Shown here: one piece after another, positions 42,579-51,878 of the stretch | How positions within the stretch are numbered: position 1 is the first letter of the stretch | Layout of the letters: every line of letters starts with the position of its first letter | From: Phymatolithon calcareum | Lineage: Eukaryota > Rhodophyta > Florideophyceae > Hapalidiales | NCBI GenBank assembly: GCA_977006965.1 | Contig: OZ345376.1 | Location: 2,294,001 to 2,358,000 of the forward strand | Reading direction: 5' to 3' | DNA length: 64,000 nucleotides | The notes under the pieces: model-generated | Databases searched by the model: none | Seen by the model: the letters and a program-made list of their open reading frames with translations, nothing else | What the model was told of the DNA's origin: nothing | Program-made: the position numbers and the translations under genes

Positions 42579-43089
42579 CAGTCAATCCTCGATAATTGGA
42601 TGGGCAAAATGTAAACGTTCAATATTCTCGAATCGAGGATTTTCTGAAGTCGAGTTTTCAATCATAAGTTCATCGCAACACGTGCACTATAGGTGATCAT
42701 TGCATCATCAATCCTTGTTGAAAAATCCGAGATTCCCGATTTCTTGAGGTCTCCTCAGGTCGCTGCGACTATGCTGGAAGCCTTTTGATTGCACTGCGGG
42801 TAGCTGCACCTCACTCTTTTTGCATGACGCCCGAGGGCAAGCTTAATGTAATGCGCATGGTTTACAGTATTCTTCATGTGAGGATACGCACCGTGCAATG
42901 TATCAAAACTATAACCAAAATTAAAGGGAGGCGCCGTGACTGCCAGCGGAATGTTTTCTGCAACTCGAGGATTCGAATAATCACTAAGTTTGGTTAAATT
43001 TACGCAGATACCGTATTAGTGAAGCACACGTTCATTTTCCGAATCGTGGATATCCAAAAATCGAGGTTCCAATTATCGAGGATTAACTG
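42579..43089. mobile_element. pogo/Tc1-mariner-type MITE, second family
   Basis: 511 bp. The left end CAGTCAATCCTCGATAATTG matches the complement of the right end (one change in 22), and TA flanks it on both sides (42577-42578, 43090-43091). The interior has further ATCGAGGATT-like motifs in both orientations and no long frame. The terminal bases resemble those of the 554-bp family (CAGTC-A-CCT...ATAA), suggesting mobilisation by a related transposase. Confidence 0.75.
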
Positions 43090-44070
43090 TATCAGGTTTG
43101 GCTAGGGGTGTCTGTTTGGCATACTTTTACCACTTTTGGTGGCCATTTAGCGAATTTCCTCAAAGTTTCTTACGCATTTCGCAAACTAAGAAGGTTCCGC
43201 TCTGTACATAACTACGTTTCGCCTATGATGGCTGCGAAAAGCCGGAAAAGGGGGAACAGAAACAACTCAGTTCAGAAGACAGATCGCTATTGACAACTCG
43301 GGGCATGGACTTCTCTGTACGTTACAGGAGATCAGGAAGTTAAAATGAAGGTTTATTAAATGACGTTTTCTTGTTGCATCTCCACCGCGCGACTATTTCC
43401 TTTCTTTATGCACATTCCTACCTTCTCTTCACTCCTTCGTCCAACCGACACTCACTATTGCTGACTTCACTCACCCGGGGAACGTTTTGTGCCAACCTGG
43501 CAAATGGGGGCATCCAAGCCATGCTGGACATAAGCGAATCGTAAAAGGAGCTATGGATACAAGCGTGTCGGGATGCAGATTCACAACCCTGTCAACACTA
43601 AAATGAGGCTGATAGGTCGACTTTCATCCCAGTGAGAGAACACACTGCAATGTCTTCCAAGCTTACGGTAATTTGCACGATGCAACTTCCTGTAGCTCAG
43701 TACACAACTTGATCCATGCAATCGATGAAAGTGAACTTCCACCACAACGAACAACATTGCAGACAATCTAACTTATAAATAAATTTGGCAACCTATCACA
43801 TAGCGAAACATTGCCGTGCTTTCCGAGAACATACGCAAATTACTGTCATCACGGAAAAACGAACTTCAAAGTCATAACCTGAGACAAAGAATGACGTTCC
43901 TCATAAGGCAAATGTACACGACCGCCACGGGAAGAACTTAGTCGCCCGCAGAGAAGGGGCAAAATCAGACACAGTTGACCACATTTTCACGAGAGATTCA
44001 CCTTTCACATACAGACAATGTGCACAATTGCACGCCATCAAGGTGAGGCCAAGCACACTCGCAAACACTG
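43090..44070. other. Region downstream of copine B
   Basis: 981 bp between the MITE and the copine B stop, mostly the 3' flank of the duplicated segment. No other gene. Confidence 0.3.
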
Positions 44071-46725
44071 CTACACCGGGCGCCCAGCCATTGCCCCGTT
44101 ACTTGATGTTTCGCCGTTCAGTAATTCTCGCCCATTGTGTTCACTGTCGTTCGCAGCAGAGGTCCCGTGACTTTCGGTCGTCCCTTGATCCTGCGCATTC
44201 TCCACCCCATTCGGAGTAGTTTGATCGCCACTTTGAGTCACTTCCTCCTGCCCCGCACGTTGTGCGTGAATAGGGATTGAAGAGGGTTCCGTCACATGCT
44301 CGCTTGGCACCGCGTTGCCCCCCATGCCTATATGCGCCTGTGGAGGACCATGATGCCCACGTGGAGAGCTGTGTGGCTGTCCTTGCGCAGGATTAAAATG
44401 CTGATAATGCATATTGTGCGTCTGCCCTTCTGCAGGGCGAAACTGTTGGTGAGGCGTATTATTTGGTGGTCCTAAGGATGCATTGAATTGGTGTTGTGGT
44501 GCATGGAATATCTGCCCTTCCGCAGGGCCGAGGTGCTGAGCTGCATGGTGTGGCAGTCCTTGAGCCGAATTAAACTGCTGAGGTGCATGGTGCATTTGCC
44601 CTTCTGCAGCGCCGCCCTGTTGATGAGCTGTATGGTATGGCGGTCCATGAGCAGGATCGAACTGCTGATGCGCATTGTACGTCTGGCCTTCTGCGGAACC
44701 GACATGCTGATACGATCCATTATGTGTAGATCCTTGAATAGAACCGTAATGCCCATAACCAGCATTGCTAGCCTTTCCACCTCTATGAAAATCGTCATCC
44801 TCCCCGACAGCATCTGCAGCAACATTGATGTCATTACTGACGTGGTTGCTTGGGGTCGGAGGTTGAGGCGACCCGGTGTTGGCCATTGCCTGCGCTTGCG
44901 TTAACTCAGTGCCCATCGCCGCCGGCTTCGCGGGATTCGGTCCGATGCCGTTCATCATCATGTAATCGACAAGCTGTCTAGGGATTTCCTCCAGAACCTT
45001 TGAAACAAGCATGTCTGGTCTCCTCTGGTATTGCCGGAACGGCACAAACTGTACAATGTCTCGACATCTCTGATTGGTCAGTGGGATATCATCACCGTCA
45101 AGCGCGTCCATTGCTGTAAAATCCGCGTCACCAACGCCAATAATGACTATGGAAAGTGGAAGAAGAGATGCCTCGACGATAGCACGCGTCGTCTCATCGA
45201 AATCGTTGATAACTCCGTCCGTGACAATGAGCAGAATGGTGTACGCTTGGCTATATTTCTGCATTTCAGCCCTTGCATGCTTTGCGGCGGTTTGAATGAG
45301 AAGACCAAACTCGGTTGGTCCGGACAGACGCACATTAAAGAGAGACTGTCTATACGCATCAAGTACGCCATCAATCTCATAGCACGTTGGATCTTCGTTA
45401 CCGGTAAGCGAGAAACAGTGCTCCGCATGAGTGTAATTCGGCGGTAATTTGGCCCCAAATCCGTACGCTGGAAACCGACTATCAGAATCGTAACCAGCAA
45501 GAATGTCACCAACGGTTCGGATCGCAAGCTCATATTCGTTCGGCCGAAACATGTCACAGAAATGCAACGAGCTCGGCTGCATGGAGTCCCCGTTACTGGC
45601 GGTGAAGTCGATTCCGATTACAAGCGAAATTTCACAGCCACCCAAGATGTAGTCGATGAACTGAGGCTCTTGAGAAACGCTATAATTGCGTAACCGCATT
45701 TCCCCTTTCGGTTTACTCGTCTGCCGCCCGATAACAGTGCCTGCAGCGACAGGTCGATGCAAATCAAAGCGATGGCCAGCCTCCACCCACTGACGGAGCG
45801 ACATCTGTGCGGCTGCTACGATACGATCACGCGAGCGCACCGTAAAGGCGACTTGGAAGAGAAGTTGGGTATCGTCGCGGCCAAGAGATAGGAGTTCAAA
45901 GCCCTCGCTTATGTCCTGAAAGACATATGCATATTTGTCCCATGATTTGTCGCGGCGACCAGGTTGCTTGGAGCGATAAACAACCATCCATTGACTGTTT
46001 GTACCAGAGGTTTGGCGGCTAATGAGGAGATATGGTCCGCCGAAACTGCTGATCATCGTGGGTCGTTGAAAAATGTTGACACCTATGTCCATCTTTGCGA
46101 TGAACCTGCGTAACCCCTTATTCTCAGCGATGACAGTAACGTTTCCACAGAAAATACCGGGCTTCTGGTCCATTTTTAGGGGGAGTGTGAGACATTTGCC
46201 TTCGGCGCGAACGAGAGCAGGGACGCTGAGCTCTGCGGACCCGAGATAGTCATGATGCATCACGTTATTGGACGGACCATCATTGTCGTACACGTCAATA
46301 GCAATGAGCTGCGAGCGCTCGAAGAAGTAGTTGATGAGGATGGCCTTGGAGAATGACGCGGAAAGGGAGTTTCGAACAACTTCGGTGGTTCCCATGTGCT
46401 CCCATGGAGGTTTTCGTTGAGCGAACTTGAACTTAGCGGTAGGAAGGACGGGTCTCTGAGCCATGGATTTCATGGTGCGTTCGTATGCACCCTTCAGACC
46501 GACGGATGGTTTCTTCTCAAGTTTTCGCCTAGGACGTGGACCGTTCGCTTGAGAGTTGAGATAGACCACGGCAAAGGGGTCCGACTGACCGACCCAATCC
46601 ATGTTGCGAAGCTGGTCCACTTTAATGTGGAGCTCAAGCTTTTGTTCGCAATTGTCGGTCTTGCTCATTTCGTAGTTCCCCATCATGGGTGAGCCACCGC
46701 CCCCTGGGGTCACCGCATTGGCCAT
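44071..46725 (-). CDS. Copine B: C2-C2-vWA with short repeat tail
   Basis: 884 residues, intron-free, ATG at 46725, same architecture as copine A: C2A, C2B, vWA with GIDFTASNG at about residue 370, then a His/Gln/Gly-rich tail. The first 600 residues differ from copine A at only about ten positions (for example GPRPR for GPRPK, VMHHDY for VMDHDY, FQDISEG for FQGISEG, VDYMM for VEYMM). The tail has four EGQ units against eight, accounting for the 117-residue length difference, and the region before it is SNAGYGHYG where A has SNAHYG. Both copies are intact, so both are probably functional. Role as in copine A: calcium-dependent membrane association. Confidence 0.93.
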   Translation of the reverse strand: MANAVTPGGGGSPMMGNYEMSKTDNCEQKLELHIKVDQLRNMDWVGQSDPFAVVYLNSQANGPRPRRKLEKKPSVGLKGAYERTMKSMAQRPVLPTAKFKFAQRKPPWEHMGTTEVVRNSLSASFSKAILINYFFERSQLIAIDVYDNDGPSNNVMHHDYLGSAELSVPALVRAEGKCLTLPLKMDQKPGIFCGNVTVIAENKGLRRFIAKMDIGVNIFQRPTMISSFGGPYLLISRQTSGTNSQWMVVYRSKQPGRRDKSWDKYAYVFQDISEGFELLSLGRDDTQLLFQVAFTVRSRDRIVAAAQMSLRQWVEAGHRFDLHRPVAAGTVIGRQTSKPKGEMRLRNYSVSQEPQFIDYILGGCEISLVIGIDFTASNGDSMQPSSLHFCDMFRPNEYELAIRTVGDILAGYDSDSRFPAYGFGAKLPPNYTHAEHCFSLTGNEDPTCYEIDGVLDAYRQSLFNVRLSGPTEFGLLIQTAAKHARAEMQKYSQAYTILLIVTDGVINDFDETTRAIVEASLLPLSIVIIGVGDADFTAMDALDGDDIPLTNQRCRDIVQFVPFRQYQRRPDMLVSKVLEEIPRQLVDYMMMNGIGPNPAKPAAMGTELTQAQAMANTGSPQPPTPSNHVSNDINVAADAVGEDDDFHRGGKASNAGYGHYGSIQGSTHNGSYQHVGSAEGQTYNAHQQFDPAHGPPYHTAHQQGGAAEGQMHHAPQQFNSAQGLPHHAAQHLGPAEGQIFHAPQHQFNASLGPPNNTPHQQFRPAEGQTHNMHYQHFNPAQGQPHSSPRGHHGPPQAHIGMGGNAVPSEHVTEPSSIPIHAQRAGQEEVTQSGDQTTPNGVENAQDQGTTESHGTSAANDSEHNGRELLNGETSSNGAMAGRPV
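44380..44745 (-). repeat. Coding minisatellite in copine B tail (4 units)
   Basis: Four units of the same kind as in copine A (SAEGQTYNAHQ, AAEGQMHHAPQ, PAEGQIFHAPQ, PAEGQTHNMHY). The first and last units correspond to the outermost units of copy A; the middle ones of A are missing here or were added there. Confidence 0.85.
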
Positions 46726-49700
46726 GGTACCCGGAGGTGGTGCGTATCAAGAGTGGCACGTGTCGCAAGGAGCGGATGTCGCGAATGTCAACGGCACGAA
46801 GCGGTCGGTGGGTGCGACTGGACTCGGGGGTGGGAATGCGGACTCGAGACGGAACGCAGGGTATATCGTGTGTGGGAAATTATGTTAATTACCGGAAATG
46901 AGATAGCGAGTACCCGGAAAGGCTACTCCTTCATCTCACTGCAACGTGAGGAAGATGTGGGCAGAAGTTTGCTTGTTGCCGTTTTCGGAAACGGGCGGGG
47001 GGAGGTTGTTGTCGCTCCAAACCGGCTTCGTACAGGTTTACAAATGCAACAGGATCCGGTGTATGATAACTCGGGCAAATGTACATGTGGCGAATATTTA
47101 GTGGCTGGAAAGCTCCACGAGATTGAAAAATGACGGAAGAGTAAAAATAACCAAAAAACAGAACATTTCAGCATTATATTGATTCCAACTGTATTTGTCA
47201 CAATAGTCACCTCGAGTGGCCAATCCATTGGCAGATCATGTAGAGCTTCAGGAAGACCAGGACCAACAATTTTACGCAATGGGCCCTTCACGGGTGCTCT
47301 CCGCCGTCATCCAAAGGCCCTGGTGGGTTAGGTGACGCTGCCGTGTTGTTACACAACTTATTGTACCACAGTGCAAGACTGGAGCGGGCCACTGCTCTCA
47401 CAAGTACTGCTGTCCATCATGAGTGCTCCTTTCCCGCTCCTCTTAGCTCTCACGGGAGTCCCACGTGGCTCCTGTTCTTCCACTGTTGCATTGCTCATTT
47501 CGGAGGACAGTATGATATGAAGAGATCAAAATTTGATATGGTGTAGGCTGCAACGCTGACGCCGCCGGACAGATGCCACCTCCCAGTAGGAACGTCCCTG
47601 CATTCTGTCAGACACACTTGCTGTCGACTATGCTGAGTGCTGCATCTGTGACATTGCAGTCTGAAAGGCAACGACGCAACAGTTGTCCATCGAACGTGTG
47701 ATTAAATCTTTCGATATTCATTCGTTTCAATACAAGACTCGACTACTGCATCACGTTGCGATTCCGTGATAGCCACAACTATGTCCAAGGATGGCAGTAC
47801 TATACCTTCCTTTCTGCAAGAATGGCGGACAGTTGGCAGAGAGCCCGATACAACATTCCAAAGCCCAGTATTCTTGCGGTGCCGGATTTTGGAGGACTTG
47901 CCAGACGAGGCGTGGGTGAGCCGCAACGGAAGCTCTAAAACGGTAGCATCAGCACACTTTCTTTCTTTCTTTATTGCAGGAAATCTGTAAGACTGAGCTA
48001 CACAAAGTGTACGTTTCTCAACATCTAGGGACCCTCTAAGATGCTCCTGGACTGGATCCATTATGGGTACTCGCATAACTGCTTCCCGCGAGTACTGCGG
48101 CACACCACTACACGGCGACATCTGTGCACTCTTCGCGGAACGTAAATTAAATTTTCAACTCTTGCTTGAGACAGGACTCGAACCGGCAACCTATCAGCAC
48201 ACTTAAGCACTTGGAGGTACCTGGTGCGTAATTGAGAATAGGTTTCCTAATTGCGGAGCGCTCGGTACAGATCCATTCTAAATATGCATCGTGGAAGCTC
48301 TTCTCTTACCCCTTAAGTGGGTATTTGCGACCAAGACAGATTTCAATCTAAGCAGGCTCTGTCTTGGTCCCCAAATGCCCACTTACTATATTTCAAGGTG
48401 AACCGGTGGAGCTGATTTAGGGCTCGTTCTGAATCACCGATTTCCTGGTCATCGAAGATGGTATTGCTCAGCTCTTCTTCTAGAGTTCACAGTAGCTTTG
48501 GAACCTTGTCTTCGAAAATTGTGTTCATACTAAAACATTGTTTATCACAGGGAATCGTCCACTTGCCTAGTAACTCCGATTTGGCAATGAGAGATTCGCA
48601 CCCAAAGCTTCCAGAAACATTGCTTCCGGTGCTAATACATTTCTGAAAATTAGATAAAATACAGCGATAGCAGAAGGCTATCCCAGGAACAAGTCTGAGT
48701 CGGAATTTCGGCAGCACTTGTTCACAATGAAGTCATAGTGTGATTCACAGAAACCGATCCGTCACTAGGCCGCAGAACGCAGCCCAGCTACAATCTTTCC
48801 GCTGGCGCTGAAGTTTGGACAGGGTGATGATCACTCACTCAACACTTCAGAGCAATATTTGATTTTACTCGAAGCTAATTTATGACGGGGACAGGTTTTC
48901 GTCTTGATTCCAGTCTATCGCCGTCTTGGACAAAATGAACCACCAAGTCGTCCTTTCCAATTGCACGATCAGACCACCGTCAGAAGATCGGAGCACTGGC
49001 GGGGTCGGTCCATCCGCTATTACAGTACTGTAGATACGGATCACGCTGTCCCCGCCGGGAATTTTCAAGGTCAAGAGGACTTTTTCAAATTCCTTTCAAT
49101 TCAAGGATTTTTCAATTAAAATGCAAATGAATGCAAGTCATCGGGCGCGATATCATAAGTATTACTTTTTGGCCTCGATGTCCTTCCATTTGCACCTTCG
49201 AGGAGCACATCCCCGCACATTTCGAGGTACAACCTGGCTTTGCACCCGTCCAGATCGACAACCGTGACCCGATTGAACGCTCATCTAACCTCCCAATCTT
49301 TCGGTCGAGCTCTTGTGAGTGCTCACGGCGAGGGGGCGGGACGATGGCACATGCACGAGAACACCAACAGACGATGTGCAATGAGCACTTGGATCCTTGT
49401 GCCCGTTGTGTTGCCGCCAATTCTTCCCAACTGCATAATTCAATTTGAGCTCATCGTCGTCAGATGAGCTACTACATTGCTTTTTCCTCCGTCCTTTCAA
49501 ATTTGTGTCCATTTTTTGACGGAAGTGCATGTCAAACTTGTGTTTGCCGCAAAGGGAAGGAAAAGCCGGCCAGAAATATGTACGTTCTTCGTTTCGGCAT
49601 GCCTGGTGCCGAAGCCCGGCATCCAGTACTGGCATCCAACTGCCATCGAACATATTTCCAATTTGTGTTGTATTAGCGGCGGGAAAATAATCTTGTCATT

Positions 49701-49811
49701 CATTTAAAACTCTCTGTGCTTCCCGCCATATTCTGGAGCCCTGTGGGTCACAAGGTACTGAAACACTCCTGTATCGCACATCCCAGTGCCAAGGCCCCAC
49801 TGCATAGGCAC
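46726..49811. other. Intergenic region, copine B to TIG gene
   Basis: The first 775 bp are the duplicated upstream flank of copine B. The remainder has no convincing gene. Open - strand frames at 47702-48121 (139 codons) and 49285-49653 (122 codons, with a Ser/Asp patch SSSSDDDEL) begin with ATG but match nothing I know. A strong hairpin lies at 48315-48384 and a tRNA-like relic at about 48155-48235. Confidence 0.35.
48315..48384. repeat. 70-nt imperfect hairpin
   Basis: Left arm 48315-48340 begins AAGTGGGTATTTGCGACCAA. Right arm 48358-48384 pairs with it over about 26 bases with a few mismatches and one bulge; the loop is about 17 nt. Size and pairing resemble a small-RNA precursor, but a worn foldback element would look the same. 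Confidence 0.6.
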
Positions 49812-51878
49812 ATGGGTCGTCGCGAAGACGTGCGTGGCTGGCATAGGGCGCTCGCCATGTCTTTTTCTCCTCCACGACATCGGCGAACTGGCTTTTCAAA
49901 TTGGACGCGTCGTATCCTCGCCGCACTGTTGTTGTACATTTCGCTTGGCGCTTTTTGCGTCTTGGCAAGCTCGAATGCCCTGCATGATTTGATGCCACTT
50001 TCGCGAACTGGTATTGCTCCGCTTGATCAACAATCTAACGAAAACTTTGCGTTTGGGGACCTCGACCTTCGACCAACTCTTCGCATTCTGTACCGGAGCG
50101 AGCACAAGAAAACTGTCACACTTATCGATGGCGAGGCGGAAGCAACTCTTTCTTTCACACTTTTACTCGAACAGGGTTTCAATCTATCTCGATACACTAC
50201 TAAGGTGTCATGCTCGCATGAGGATACGCTGCGACCCGACGATGTTTCGATTGGACCTCCAATGACATTGAACCGAAATCACGCGAATTTCACTGTCTCC
50301 ACAACTTTCGAACGCTCAGTCGGGGTCACCAAGTTGTCTATTACGTTTCTCAAGGAAGATGGATCAGTTTACGCGACAGTTTTATGCGATTACATTGTCG
50401 TTGGAGTCTCTTTTTTCCATATGTATCCTGGAAACAACACAAAAACTATAGTTCCCTCGGTCGGGCTAATATTTGATTCGTACAAGGATGTGTTGCAAAC
50501 AGGTCTACTCGTGTTTTACTGCAAGATCCAGTTTCCGGATGGCTCCTCAACGTTCACGAAAGTGTCAGATATGTCAAAACGATATTCTCTTTCCTCGATG
50601 CGTATCGACACGGCTGGGTCGAAGATGATCAATCCGCAGCGTTATAATGACTGTCCAACTGCGCGTGGCAGTGTCAACGGTTCCGGGAAAATGGGCTTGG
50701 CACCGGGTTGCAGTTATGGCTTCAGCAGCCAATACCCGGAAGAGAACTTGCAGTTTGGCGTACGGCTAATGCATTACTGCGCGGGAACGATTGTGTTTAA
50801 ATTTCGATGGCCGGAGCTGACGGACGAAATTGGTGATGAAGAAGAATACGAGACGTCGCTTACAATAACTGTGAACGGAACAAGTCCGCCTACCGTACTT
50901 TCAATTTCTCCGAAAGGACCATTTCGTAGAGCCGGAAGCGAGCTTCTTACCTGTGTTCTGGGGAACGTTGACTCGAATGATCTGTTTTCATTCCGATTAC
51001 GGAATGAGTCACTGCGAGTTTCTGGAAAACCGGCGGGATTTCAAAGAAATAAGACAGCCGTCGTGTCTTTCTTGACGCCACCAGGCGAAGGGCAAGATAT
51101 CCCATGGGACGTTTTTGTATCTTCAAAAAGATCTCGAATTGTGCACAAGGCGATTTGGTCGAGCGATGACGCGCGCTTCAATTTCAGTTACAGGGCGGAT
51201 GAATTGTGGATTGTGGCGATATCTCCGACTGCTGGCTCTGTTGATGGCGGCATACCAATCACGCTCATCGGTAATTTCTCAACGTTACACAAATCGAATT
51301 CGACCGACAACTGCGTGTTCATCGATGACTTCGGTGTGCCACGGCAGAATGTAACATCGGTGACGTCGGAAAAAATCGAGTTCACTCTGCCCCCAAAAAA
51401 CATCACACGCGTGCAATCATCGGCGGTTAAAGTGTCGGTGCAGTTGCGAGGACATCGGTCCAATGAAATTGGATTCCAGTATTGGGAGAACCCATGCATA
51501 TTAGGAATGACGCAATGGACTGTGGGTGTGATGGTGAGTCTAATTCTTGTGGTTCTGGTCGGGACGCTGGTGCTTTGCTGTTGCGGGACATGTATTTTGA
51601 AAAGACGGAGCGCGAAAGCAACTGGTCTGGAGGTTGATGCAACTGTTTCGCATATCGATCGGGATCAGTTTGGGAGGGGTATGGAAGCGGAAGCGGTCGT
51701 TACACCGAGAACTTACGTGGACAGATTGGTCGAGAACTTCGCTCCGAGCTCGATGCTGCACGTTAACTCTTCGACTTCGCCCGGAGCGGGCTTTGTCGAC
51801 GATGGAGGGGACGAAGTCGTGTTCTCCGCCGTGGGACTGCATAAGGAGGGCTCACAGGAGGCGGAGAGAATTGAATGA
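49812..51878 (+). CDS. Type I membrane protein with IPT/TIG domain
   Basis: 688 residues from the ATG at 49812 (673 from the ATG at 49857; the frame upstream of 49812 has only a GTG). A basic segment then RRILAALLLYISLGAFCVL gives a signal sequence. The ectodomain of about 550 residues has about a dozen N-glycosylation sequons and paired cysteines. An IPT/TIG immunoglobulin-like domain lies near its end: VAISPTAGSVDGGIPITLIG then TLPPKNITRV. A less clear TIG-like repeat sits before it (LSISPKGPFRRAGSELLTCV). A single membrane span (TVGVMVSLILVVLVGTLVLC) is followed by a Cys-rich stretch and a cytosolic tail of about 95 residues. TIG ectodomains occur in cell-surface receptors; the ligand is unknown. 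Intron-free. Confidence 0.8.
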   Translation: MGRREDVRGWHRALAMSFSPPRHRRTGFSNWTRRILAALLLYISLGAFCVLASSNALHDLMPLSRTGIAPLDQQSNENFAFGDLDLRPTLRILYRSEHKKTVTLIDGEAEATLSFTLLLEQGFNLSRYTTKVSCSHEDTLRPDDVSIGPPMTLNRNHANFTVSTTFERSVGVTKLSITFLKEDGSVYATVLCDYIVVGVSFFHMYPGNNTKTIVPSVGLIFDSYKDVLQTGLLVFYCKIQFPDGSSTFTKVSDMSKRYSLSSMRIDTAGSKMINPQRYNDCPTARGSVNGSGKMGLAPGCSYGFSSQYPEENLQFGVRLMHYCAGTIVFKFRWPELTDEIGDEEEYETSLTITVNGTSPPTVLSISPKGPFRRAGSELLTCVLGNVDSNDLFSFRLRNESLRVSGKPAGFQRNKTAVVSFLTPPGEGQDIPWDVFVSSKRSRIVHKAIWSSDDARFNFSYRADELWIVAISPTAGSVDGGIPITLIGNFSTLHKSNSTDNCVFIDDFGVPRQNVTSVTSEKIEFTLPPKNITRVQSSAVKVSVQLRGHRSNEIGFQYWENPCILGMTQWTVGVMVSLILVVLVGTLVLCCCGTCILKRRSAKATGLEVDATVSHIDRDQFGRGMEAEAVVTPRTYVDRLVENFAPSSMLHVNSSTSPGAGFVDDGGDEVVFSAVGLHKEGSQEAERIE

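Larger units (their letters stand above)
43210..47500. repeat. Segmental duplication, copy B (copine segment)
   Basis: Partner of 16980-21625 in the same orientation, about 26 kb away. The coding part is nearly identical (about ten amino-acid changes in the first 600 residues) while the flanks differ by many substitutions and indels, as expected if selection or gene conversion preserves the coding part. Edges are approximate. Confidence 0.85.

Noticed and set aside
47702-48121. - strand frame of 139 codons
   Set aside because: No domain, and composition is not distinct from random frames in this region.
49285-49653. - strand frame of 122 codons with a Ser/Asp patch
   Set aside because: Starts with ATG but has no recognisable domain and no second line of support.
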